From Asterochloris sp. CNOR1 (Eukaryota > Chlorophyta > Trebouxiophyceae > Trebouxiales > Trebouxiaceae), in contig OZ017750.1 of assembly GCA_963969365.1 (NCBI GenBank), positions 3,658,001 through 3,722,000 of the forward strand: a stretch of 64,000 nucleotides of DNA. Direction: 5' to 3'. Position numbers and translations under genes: made by a program. Position 1 is the first letter of the stretch, and every line of letters begins with the position of its first letter. Positions 54,806-64,000 of the stretch are shown piece after piece. The notes beneath the pieces were generated by a model. That model was not told the DNA's origin, ran no database searches, and worked only from the letters and a program-made list of their open reading frames with translations.

Positions 54806-57800
54806 TCAGTGAGTGCCTCTGCTGTGCCGGTGCTGTTGAGTGCGGCTGGGGCCCTTGCTGTTGGTACGTAGCCAATCTCGAGCATGAAAGACATCCATGC
54901 GCTGTGCAAGGGCCCTGCAGCATGTCACAAAAGTGATTTTGTTGACCCTATCTGGTTCCAAGCCTGGTGGTGTTCCAAAAATCACAACACCGTTTAAGCC
55001 AAAAGTTCTGTCAAGAACACACAATGTCCAGAAGGTGGATGTTGGGGGAGCACTGGTGCTGGGGCTGTGCATGTCTCAAAGAGCTATCTTGGCAAATGAG
55101 CGCCAAGACAGTTTGCATGGAGCCCTCGCATCCAATGCCTCTGGAAAGAATTGGGATGCTGAATGGGTCCGCCCTGGCTGACTGATCTGGGAGGGGGCAT
55201 GTGCAAGGCTGCCGTGTATGCCAGCAAAGATACTGCCAACCAGCAGGCTAACCAGCCAGCCTGAGCTGTGGACGCCTCCCTGACAGCAGCAGCCTGCAGT
55301 GGAAGCCGACCGGCAGCTGCAGTTCCCTCAACACTGTAACATTGCACCAGCAAGCCAGCTGCAGCAGCACACCTGTCTGTTCTGCCTGACTGCCCAGACC
55401 TGAATGCACACTGCACTGTAGCCAGTGGCCACGCATAAACACCTACTGCAGGTGCCGCGTGAGCAGCTGCATGAAATGTCCCCCAGTCTCAAGTTGCTCG
55501 TTTCCACAGGCTCACACAAAAGCAGCTGCTGCAGCCACCGCAGACCAGGATGTTACATCATCAAGCTGTTTGAAACATGCGCCTCCTTCCGCAATGCTCA
55601 CCAGTACTAAGCTCTCTATTATCTGGCCACTTCTAGCACCCACCTCCCACAGATGGTGCCAGCGCTTTGCACCATCTCCTGTGCACCATGTCTTCTCTGC
55701 AGCCTCTGAGCACCCTGACCCCGCCTGAGGAGCACCATCACAGTGCCTTCCCGCACCTCAGGCGGTGCAAGATCCTGGCACTGGTGTCACCTGGTGGTCA
55801 GATTCTCATCGTTGGTGAACAAGACCATGCGCTTCCCCAGCTCGGCGGCCTTGTGCTCCCAGTGGGCCGCACACTGAAGGATGTAGTCGTCCCCAATGTG
55901 GCGATCCCGGTCTGCCATCAGTGGGGGCAAGAAGGCTAGCGGATCGGCAGGCTCCCCAACCTCTGGCTGCACAGCATGCACGCACTGTCAGCAGCAGTCA
56001 GCAGTGCATGACCGACGGCAGGAAGGCCAGTGGATTGACCAGCTTCCCCCACCCGCAGCTGCAAAGCAGAGGTCATTGTCTGGTGGACTGCATAGCTGCT
56101 TGCAAGCAGTGTACATGGGATAGTGCAAAGTTCGGGACGCCACCTGCAGCCTGAAGTGCCCGCCGTAGTCCAAGGCCAGCGCCCTGTAATGCAAATTCAG
56201 CCAGCCACTCGCAGTCATCAGCCTCTCAAAACCTCACCTGCAGCCTGAGCCCTTTGTGGAGCTCGAGTTGGGGCAGCGCAACAAATATCAAGCGCAACTC
56301 TAGCCGTGCCAACCTGCAGCCTGAAGCGCCCCCGGTACTCGGACGCCAGCGCGCGGTGCACAAACAGGCAGACCTCCTGTGCGATGGCGGCCCGCTCGCT
56401 GTCGTGGTGCTTGTCGTCCTTCAGGCGGTTGAGCTCCAGGTTGGCCATGAATGGGACCACCTGGAACATGGACGCCTCCTCCAACAGCTGCACCAGGGCA
56501 GCATGGTGGGTGGGCGATTGTACAGAAAAGGTCCCTTCCAACTCCTGCTAATTGTTGCATACTTTGACTATGCTCTGATGTCTTGCAGACTGCAGGTTGT
56601 GCCGCAAGAGGTGGAGCCCCCCCCCAGCGGCTGCAGCAGGGTAGAGATTCATGGAACGCAGGACGAGCACGCCTTTCAAGGAAGCCACACGAAGGTGGAT
56701 GCCTCTCCAACAGCCGAAACAGAGTGGCAAGCAGTGATGCATTGCCTGTACTCTGCAGCTGGTGCGTGAGCCTCAGAGCTGCCGTGGCTGTGCAAGGAGC
56801 ATGCACCAGGTTGTCTGTGGAAGGATGACAATCACTGACACACATTGCAGCAGTGCACTGGCTGTTTGGCGAAGTCACTGTTTGCGCAGCATCACTGAGC
56901 ACTGGGAGAGGTACCCCCCTGGAAGCTTCAGTCAGTGCAAAACCACTCCAGCATCAGCAGCAGCCATGAGATGGGACCGCTCAACAGTACGTTGCCATGC
57001 AGCCTGGGCCAAGGGTTCTGACAAGTTTCCAATGACGACACAGGCATGAGCAGCACAGGTGATGCCTGTCAAGGCCTCGCGTGCCCACCTGCTCAGCCAC
57101 CCACAGGTCCTTCATGAGCCCACAGGTGTCCCACACCACGATCCAGTTCACGCCCTCCATGCCGGTCACGCCCTGGAACACCTCCTTGAGGCAGAAGGCT
57201 GAGGGCACATATGAGAGGCCCTTATGCAGGAGAGCCTGCAGCAGCAGCAGGGCTGAGCCAGTGCAACAGCATGCCACAAGTGTGCAGGCCACCTCCAGAT
57301 CAGCTTCACTCGATCCCAAGCAACCACGAGCGCAGCGTGCACCCCCCTTAGGTCATAGCGGCGCTTGCAGCATTACATGAGACGCAGGATGGCAGCCTCG
57401 CGTAGCCCAACCCTAGACCCAGCTCCACCCACTCTCCAGCGCAAGATGGACCACTTCTGGTCAGGGCGGGACTGCTACTGCCTGGCAGTCTCCTGAGGCG
57501 CATCTGCAATTCTGGCTCTGGCTGGGGCCCCAGTTACCACAGTGCAGCCTGCAGCATTGTACTGTGAGGTACACAAGGGACCTGCTTCAGCTGTGAACTG
57601 AGACGCAGCTGTGACCCACCTCAAGAGCCGGCTCCACCCGACCACCAGCTGCCACAAGCGCAGCGTGCACAGCCTTGGGGTCAGAGCTTGGCAGGCACCT
57701 CCCCAGGTAGGCGCACTTGACCCTCAGGGGCTGGTCCAGCAGCCACAGCATCTCGCTGCTGTAGTAGGCCTTGAGCAGAGCCTGCAGGCCACCGATGGGG

Positions 57801-60800
57801 CCTGAGACCTTCAGCAATGCCTGCAGAAAACCTAAGGGCTGGGAAGACCGGCAGAGGCTTCAGAGGTCACAAGTGTCAGGCAATCAGCAGTGCCTGCAGT
57901 GAGACATGAGGCTGCCATGGAGCAGGCACCGCTATGCGGCTCTGCAAGAGACGTGCTGTCAGGCGCGTGTATTTCCCGCCGTCAAAGGCCCTTGCTCCTG
58001 CCCAAGACTACTGCAGCTGAGTGGCAAGCAGCAGTCTGGACACCTGCCTGTGCATGCGTCCAACACACTGCAGTGCAGTCTGTCCTGCCACCTGGGCTGG
58101 CAGCCTGATTTGCATTTCATCTAAATGCGTTTCCACTTCACAAGACTGCCGGCCCAGCTCATGTGTGCCACAGACATCCTGGAGAGCAGTCAGACTCTTT
58201 GACACAGAGTGGAGCACAGGGGTTGCCTGATGTGTGCAACATGTGCCGCCCTGAGGGGGCAGAGTATGAGCCGGATGCTACTGCAGCAACAGTAGCATGT
58301 GCTGCAGGTCGTTCAGGCCACACCTGCAGGGGCCGGCCGTACCCCACCCGCAAGCAGCCCAAGCAGCTGCTGCCACCCAACTCGTCAGCACTGACAGCCC
58401 AGAAGGCGGCTGGCCATGTGCATCTGCGCAACACGAGGCCCCCAGGGAGGTGTCAACCCCTAAACCCTGAATCCTGAATCCCAGTGCATCACCTGCAGGC
58501 CGCCCAGCATGGAGAGCGGGTCCTCTGTGGGCTGCAGGGCGAGGCCGTACCCCGCGTGCAGGGCCCGGATCTTGCGGCGCAGCTTGGGCAGCAGCTCAGC
58601 ATCTGCAGTGCCGTCCTCTGCACCCTCACGCTCAGGGCTGGAGCCGCGCGCCTGGCCAGCTGCAGGGCGCAGACCCAGCCTGCAGCAGGTCTCACACCAC
58701 ATCTTCTTCAGATCTGCTCCGAGGCCAGCAGCCTGCACACAGACTCTCTGCAGGGTGTGCGAGACCACACAGTGCAGGCCGCTTTCCCCACAGTCCTGCC
58801 TGCTGCACACAACTCCGGATGGGGCCCCCTTTCATCCTTGTCCCAGCAGCCTGCACCTGCACCTGCACCTGGTATGCAGATACAACACAGGCCACCTTCC
58901 CTACACCCCCGCCTGCGTCATGCAACTCCAGCTCTGCTCTTGTCCTTCATCCCCTAGCACTCTGCACCTGCACCTGCACCTGCACCTGCACCTGCACCTG
59001 CGCCTGCACCTGCACCTGCAGGGTAGGCATTCAAGCCCTCCCTGCCTGGTGCTGACCTGGGGGCGGAGCCCACACGCCGAGTCACCTCCAGGTCTGCCCC
59101 AGCGGCGACAGCTGTGCGAGGGGAGCACGCTTTCAGACTCCCACCGGGGCTTCCCGGCTGTGTCGAGGAGTCATGACGCCCTGATGCGCTCCCCTTGGAG
59201 CGCTCTGGCTGGGCGGCAGCCTCCCGGTTGGCTTCGCTCGCGAGGCGGCTCATGGCTGCCGCCTGCACCAGTCCACTGGGTACACAACGTGGCACAGCTT
59301 GTGTCGCTCCAAATGCTGTGGGCACTGCATGCAGTGATGGCCACCAACCCTGTGTCCCTGCGCCTCCCATCTGCAACTCCAGGGCAAGAGGAAGCAGACT
59401 TTGTAGCACGGCCTGCTGCGGTTGAGGTACAAGCCCCCTGGAGCTGGCAGGTTCCGGCCCCTTATAGATGCGCCTCCAGCCACTGGCTGCGAGCCCTCAG
59501 ACTGGTGGAGGTGTCAACACCACCATTTGCGAGTCAGTGCTGTCACATCAGCACTCACCCAAGCCCTCATTCCACTCCAGCAACCATGTTCCCTCTAAGG
59601 TGGCAAGATGTGTGCCCCCTCAAGGCCTCTGCTGGGCTGCACCTGCCTCAGTGCATCCCAGACCCAGGTTCAATGGTGACACCAGGGCAGCAGGCAAGAC
59701 CTCCCGGCAGGACAGCACACCCCAATCAGCTGCGCCTTTCTCCTCTCCCTCCGGCTGGACCCACTTTTCCCCTGCTGGCTCATGCAGACAGCTGAGCTTC
59801 TGTACAGGCGGGTGACTGCGCCGTGCCTCTGCAAAGCACAGCACGCACCTGCCATTGTTGCGCATGGCCAAGTGCTCCTGCCCAGCTGACTCAGCCTGGT
59901 TCAAGGCCACCACACACCTGGACGATGCACTGCAGCGCGTCGCATGCACCAAGCTCAGGGCAGCCACCTGCATCCTGAGCCTTACCCTCTGAGGCCACAG
60001 TCACACAAACCACCTGCTGCACGTGACCCCTCAGAGTGCCCCTGGGGTCAGTGAACGTCAGCGCAGCAGCCTGGCGCCCCTGCGTATCGATAGCGCTGAT
60101 GCATGCCACTGCTGCACAGGCACCCTCAGAGGCAGAGTACATGCAGCTCCCACCAGCCTAAACCTCACACCCTAGCACCCACCAGCTTGCGCCCCTGCGC
60201 ATCCTCCTCCCCTTCTGCCACGTCCCCAGAGCTGCGGCGAGTGGAGTGCCCTGAACCTGCAGTTCGCCGCCCTTTGATGATTGCCAGCCAGTCATCATCG
60301 TCCTGCCAAGACGCACAAGCCAGGGCCTGTCAGTGTGCAGCAGACCGTTCATGGAGTTCTTGATGACTGCCAGTCAGCACCGCCGTCCTACCAGGCAGCA
60401 CCAGCTGCGGCAAGCTGTGTGGCTGCAGGGAGCTGCAACGCAGAGCTGGCAGCCAAAAGGGTCAGCCCTGCCGCTGGATGGCACGCAGAGCCATTATGTC
60501 TGGCTTCAAGCAGACAGCACGGCACCAGCTTGTGCATGCAGTCAGCATCAAGGCTGTGCATGGCACCCACATGTTTATGATGGGCAGGTATAGAACGAGC
60601 AGCAGGACCCTGCTTTACCAGGAACTGTTGAGATGGTCCGGGAGGGCTGCACTGCGTGGACACCTCCACGTGCCTGAGGACCGGTGGCGCACACCAAAGC
60701 TGCAGGTGGCTGCCCCTGGTGAAGCTGCTGCCCCATGTAGGTGCACGTGCTGTAGCCATGTTTGCCAGCCGCGGCACACACACCCCTGAAGATGTGTTTG

Positions 60801-63487
60801 GCTGCCAATCGAAAGCTTTCGCTTTGCCTCCACTTCACGATTTCAGGCCTGCCCAATGGATTTACCAGCCCAATTGAATTGGCCTGCTCACCAGCGCAGG
60901 TGCCGCCTGTGCCGCCTCACCCTCGACCCCCGCCTGGCCCCTGACCCCCGGCCCTCGCAGCTGAAGCTCATTGCGCAGCTGCAGCGCCTGCACTTGCTGC
61001 ACCTGCAGGCCCAAGCGGATGTGGCCCACCTCAGGTCTCACACAAGCAATTGCTTAAAGCCTCAATCACAGAAGAAATGCAATCGCAACAGCTGGCATGG
61101 CCTCCATCTCATGTTGTCCTGGCCTGTACATGGCACAGAGTTTCGGCAGTACGCCTGACAGCAGGACATGCTGGATGCAGCGCTCAGCCAACCGACCTGC
61201 AGGGCCTCCCGCAGCTCTGTGGCGGTGGCCACCTCCCGCCGGAGAGCTGCCTCTGCAGCTGCAAGCTGCTGCCGCAGGAGCTGCCCCTCTGCCCTCTCAG
61301 CTGCAAGCTGCTGCACTGCATCTGCCTGCTGGTCTACGGGAGTGGCTGGCGGTGTCGGCTGACCATCTGCTGGAGCCGCCTGCCGGTCTGTCCTGGGCTG
61401 CTGCCCAGGCACAGCGGCGTGACTCAAATGCCCTCCAGCCGCCGGCTCGATGCCAGCGTGGTGGCGTCTGGGGACCACCCTCTGATGCTCTGAGGGGCCT
61501 GCCACACCAGCGGGCTCCCTGCACACGCTGCTGGGCTCGGCATGCTGCAGGCCACCCGACTGCCCAGTATCGGCAGCCGCCAGCTTGTACTCAGCTGCCC
61601 GACCCCCCCGCTGGCGCGGATGCGCCGGGGAAACCCTGCTGCCCCTGACCGGCTGCCACTGGCCCTGTCCCTGCTCCTCAGCCGCCGCGCTCCTCCTCTC
61701 CTGCTGCTCCAGGATCCGCACTTCAACATGGCCACCTGCACCGCCTGGTGCTCCCGCCACCTGATCCCCTGTCGCAGGCTGCCCTTGGGGGCTTGGCCTC
61801 TGCTGCTGCTGATGCTCTGCTGCAGGCGCCTGAATCGCTGGATCACCCTCCCCAGCACCCCGCTGCAGTTGCCCTGCCACGGGGAGCTCATGAGGGCCTG
61901 GTTTCTGCAGCACCAGAGGCTCTGCTGCAGGTGCCTGTGGCACTGCATTACCCTCCACCACGCCCTGCTGCAGTGTCCCTGCCGCAGGCTGCCCATGGGG
62001 GCCTGGCCTCTGCTGCTGCTGATGCTCTGCTGCAGATTCCTGAGGCACTGTGTCACCCTTGCCCTCGTGACTCGGCTGCTCCACTGCAGCAGAGCTCTTA
62101 CGTCTGTGGCGGCGCCTGGCAGAGCGGGAGGGTGAGGAGGCTGCCACGGCCAGCTCAGCCTGCATCTCCGGCTGCTGCTGCAGAGATGTGAAGGAGCCAA
62201 AGCGCAGCTCCCTGCACAGGGCACATCTTGCGTCACTGCCAAGGTGCAGATACGGATGAACTAGCAGTGAAGGCTTGCCCCTAAATGATGTGGAGCACAG
62301 CTCCCTTCCATCAAAACACACCCTGAGTGTACACCTAGGTTCAGACTGATTTGTTGAAGCTGTGCGGAAGCATGCGCCAGGGGCTATGCATCAGGCGCAC
62401 ATGCCATGCGAGTGTTGTGCCGGCTGCTCGCTGAGCAGGCTGTGCAACAGCTGTAGAGCGGCGATCCAGCAGCAGGGGCTTGTACGGCACTGGTGGGACA
62501 GCAGAGCCTAGCTCAGGGGTGCAAGCCATCACTGCAAGCTACTTTGTTGCCTGTCAACTATTGCTGATGGCCCTGACCGAAGACTTGCACCAGAAATTGA
62601 CCATCCACTGCTTTTCCGTGCTGCATTGTATGATCAATGTATGAAGGCCTTCTCAGACTTGTGGGCAAGTCTAGGGTCAAGGCCCCACACCCACAGAAAG
62701 CAACAGCCAGTGAGTGCAGATGCAGGCCCCAGTTGCCTGCACCTCTGCCCCAAACCCACAGAGAGTGGCAGCCAGCGAGTGCATATGCAGCACCCCAAGC
62801 ACTAGCTGCAAATGCGACGCAAGCAAGTGCACCTGGGCGCAACAGCTCCTTGGGGGCCGGCAGCATCCCCAACGCTGGCAGCATCAGTCTCATCAGCCTC
62901 CGAGTCGTGCTGTTCGGAGCCAGAGTCAGCGCCAAGCAGCTGGTCCAGACCGTGATGAACGCTCTTGCGCCGCTGTCGCCGCCGTGCAGCTCTGGAGCGC
63001 ACAGGGGCGCCCTGCTCGGGCTGCTGCAGGGCACCCTCGGGTGGGTTTCCTGCCTGCAGATATGAGAGGCAACATCAGGGTGCCGTGCCTGCAGATGTGA
63101 GAGGCAACATCAGGGTGCCCTCACTGCAGACATGAGAGGCAACACGTATGCAGAATTGAGGTGGAGAATGCTGGTGAGCAGCTTGCTCCGCAAGGAAGGA
63201 CCGCTGCGGCTGAGCAAGCCCGATGCAGGCCAAGCGATGATTGGTTGGAATTGGCTACCTCATGGACCGGTGAGCTGAGCTGTGCTGCCCCCACTTTGAC
63301 TGTGGCAGCAAAGGTCTGGAGAGTCCATTGCTGAGCCCCCTTCCGATGGGCTTACTTGTGGTCTGATTGCCTTAATGCCAGATGCCTGCCTGGCCTCATC
63401 GGGGTGCTTAGCTTGTTTGCTGATGACGGTCTCAACGTCCTCATCTGGCACCTCTGCTGCTGAGTGCCTGACTTGGCTGGTTGACAT
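54806..63487 (-). CDS. PIN-domain protein, SMG6/Swt1-like endonuclease candidate
   Basis: Exons 63487-63356, 63053-62833, 62235-61197, 61002-60892, 60302-60183, 59967-59849, 59437-59016, 58713-58493, 57820-57620, 57235-57089, 56487-56314, 55966-55791 and 54914-54806 join in phase to 1,063 aa. The N-terminal two thirds are low complexity: acidic and basic patches (RSRAARRRQRRKS), a CALC motif, Gln/Pro repeats, then a short helix-rich part. The C-terminal 170 residues form a PIN nuclease domain: NWIVVWDTCGLMKDL (first Asp), QVVPFMANLELNRLKDD (Glu), DRHIGDDYILQCAAHWE (third acidic), VLFTNDENLTTRALAQ (fourth), as in SMG6 and Swt1. All four acidic positions are present, so metal-dependent RNA cleavage is plausible. 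The start MSTSQ at 63487 is chosen; an in-frame ATG at 63535 is the alternative. A role in mRNA surveillance is inferred from the family only. Confidence 0.85.
56013..56258 (-). repeat. Decayed copies of PIN exon edges
   Basis: Within the intron 55967-56313 (minus strand), 56190-56142 reads RALALDYGGHFRLQ with a following GT, a copy of the real exon end RALASEYRGRFRLQ (ends 56314). 56065-56013 copies the next exon start (real 55966). A third weak donor copy is at 56233-56258. Confidence 0.7.
57310..57440 (-). repeat. Copies of PIN exon 57620-57820 edge
   Basis: 57310-57352 (gcgcagcgtgcac...) and 57370-57440 (tgagacgcag...agctccaccc) resemble 57635-57680 and 57599-57645, which span the real exon end and donor. 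Confidence 0.5.
58961..59020. repeat. Hexanucleotide repeat (cacctg)n at a 5' splice site
   Basis: About ten copies of cacctg/gcacct, read as GTGCAG on the transcribed minus strand. The exon 59437-59016 ends exactly where the array begins, so its donor is the first GTGCAG. A smaller patch of the same hexamer is at 58852-58870. Confidence 0.85.
60361..60393 (-). repeat. Copy of the PIN exon-5 start
   Basis: 60361-60393 repeats 60275-60307, the acceptor and start of the exon reading DDDDWLAII. Confidence 0.65.
61766..62060 (-). repeat. 105-bp (35-aa) coding tandem repeat, about 2.5 copies
   Basis: In the large N-terminal PIN-gene exon. Units begin AAEHQQQQRPGPHGQP, AAEPLVLQKPGPHELP and AAEHQQQQRPSPQGQP. 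Likely disordered Gln/Pro linker. Confidence 0.8.
62682..62790 (-). repeat. Intronic tandem repeat, about 68-bp period
   Basis: 62682-62724 and 62750-62790 share cccaca(c/g)a-agcagccag-gagtgca-atgcag. Next to the exon 63053-62833. Confidence 0.6.
63051..63153 (-). repeat. 34-bp tandem repeat of an acceptor, 3 copies
   Basis: tgcctgcagatatgagaggc and two near copies (63085, 63120). The first overlaps the real acceptor of PIN exon 2 (starts 63053). Confidence 0.8.
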
Positions 63488-63873
63488 ATGCCCCAGCACT
63501 GCCCCTGCTGCAATTGCCAACTGCATGCAAGCCATGAAGCAGTAAGCAAATGTAACCCATGAAGCAGTAAGCAAGCAGCGTTCGGGAATATGAGGGACCA
63601 GCTGGATGACAGGCCTGCTGTGGAAAGCCTTGCCTTGCGCAAGGCGCCTGCCATTGAATTGCCTCAGCTCTCAGCGCTTACACCGCAAACGACGCATGAA
63701 ATAGGTCATCTGACATGAATAACGCACATGAGGCAGCTGATGTCTGATCGTGGCATTTTGAAGCGCTGACGGCGTCATGTGAGCTTTGCCGGACAAGCAG
63801 AGATGCTTTCATGGGTATATAGCAAGTTGGAGTCAGTTCTGAGTGGTGTTCAGGCCCAGGCCTGAGCTTTGAC
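63488..63873. promoter_or_regulatory. Divergent promoter region, PIN gene / next gene
   Basis: 386 bp between the PIN start and a plus-strand ATG at 63874. It contains a small direct repeat (catgaagcagtaagcaa, 63532 and 63557). Confidence 0.4.
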
Positions 63874-64000
63874 ATGCAGCAGGAAGCAGTCACGGTTCCT
63901 GAGGCCATCAGCACTCCTGAGCATGGCATTGAAGGTCACGTCCAGGCACAGGGGGTGGTGGAGTCCTCCTTTCAGAAGCTCAGACGCAGTTGGATGAACC
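63874..64000 (+). CDS. Start of an unidentified gene, cut by the window edge
   Basis: Open from ATG at 63874 to the end, reading MQQEAVTVPEAISTPEHG and later SSFQKLRRSWMN. Composition looks coding, and the head-to-head position fits the gene pairing seen elsewhere. Too short to assign a family. Confidence 0.45.
   Translation, partial: MQQEAVTVPEAISTPEHGIEGHVQAQGVVESSFQKLRRSWMN

Noticed and set aside
61424-62242. Other long frames overlapping the large PIN-gene exon on both strands
   Set aside because: They mirror the tandem Gln/Pro repeat and do not join in phase with any neighbour; the chosen frame joins on both sides.
1-64000. Retrotransposons, viral insertions, CRISPR arrays, tRNA or rRNA genes
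   Set aside because: No reverse transcriptase, integrase, capsid or transposase motifs, no spaced identical repeats with unique spacers, and no cloverleaf or rRNA sequence recognised on reading.

Overview
This window is nuclear DNA from a green alga. It carries spliceosomal genes with many introns (donors mostly GTGAG/GTGGG, acceptors nearly always CTGCAG or TGCAG). There is a system III cytochrome c heme lyase, a plant-type vacuolar gamma-glutamyl hydrolase, a prolyl 4-hydroxylase with a ShKT tail, and a CCR4 deadenylase with a plant-like insert. I infer a chlorophyte, probably trebouxiophyte-like; I see no operons, no CRISPR and no intact transposon. Most exon joins below were worked out by hand by matching reading phase across GT/GC...AG junctions.

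Layout, left to right. (1) 1-2471 minus: 5' part of holocytochrome c synthase, running off the left edge. (2) 2830-6857 plus: prolyl 4-hydroxylase, 8 exons, 339 aa. (3) 7260-8286 minus: Lin0512-family protein, 122 aa, with a GC-AG intron and a 9-nt microexon. (4) about 8930-20604 plus: CCR4-type deadenylase, 18 exons, about 1,100 aa, catalytic domain split by a 656-aa insert. (5) 20605-22319: mostly non-coding, with a possible unrecognised minus-strand gene. (6) 22320-44673 plus: giant coiled-coil protein (about 3,100 aa, about 38 exons) carrying an array of QT motifs of the dynein light chain LC8 type. (7) 44872-51138 minus: protein kinase, 10 exons, 694 aa, with an altered catalytic loop. 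(8) 51326-54481 plus: gamma-glutamyl hydrolase, 10 exons, 357 aa. (9) 54806-63487 minus: PIN-domain (SMG6/Swt1-like) protein, 13 exons, 1,063 aa. (10) 63874-64000 plus: start of a further gene.

Genes sit in head-to-head and tail-to-tail pairs with short spacers: 358 bp between HCCS and P4H, 187 bp between the kinase and GGH, about 390 bp between the PIN gene and the next one. Two genes bear on mRNA decay (CCR4 and the PIN protein). The others touch cytochrome c maturation, cell-wall or secretory protein hydroxylation, folate deglutamylation and signalling.

The most unusual feature is genome-structural. Introns throughout the window hold decayed local copies of the neighbouring exon edge together with its splice site. 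I list more than a dozen cases. They look like repeated small tandem duplications across exon-intron junctions, leaving decoy exons and decoy splice sites; at least one copy is still in frame and could be used. The LC8-like QT array, the GC-AG intron plus microexon, and the almost uniform phase-0 introns of the giant coiled-coil gene are the other main points.
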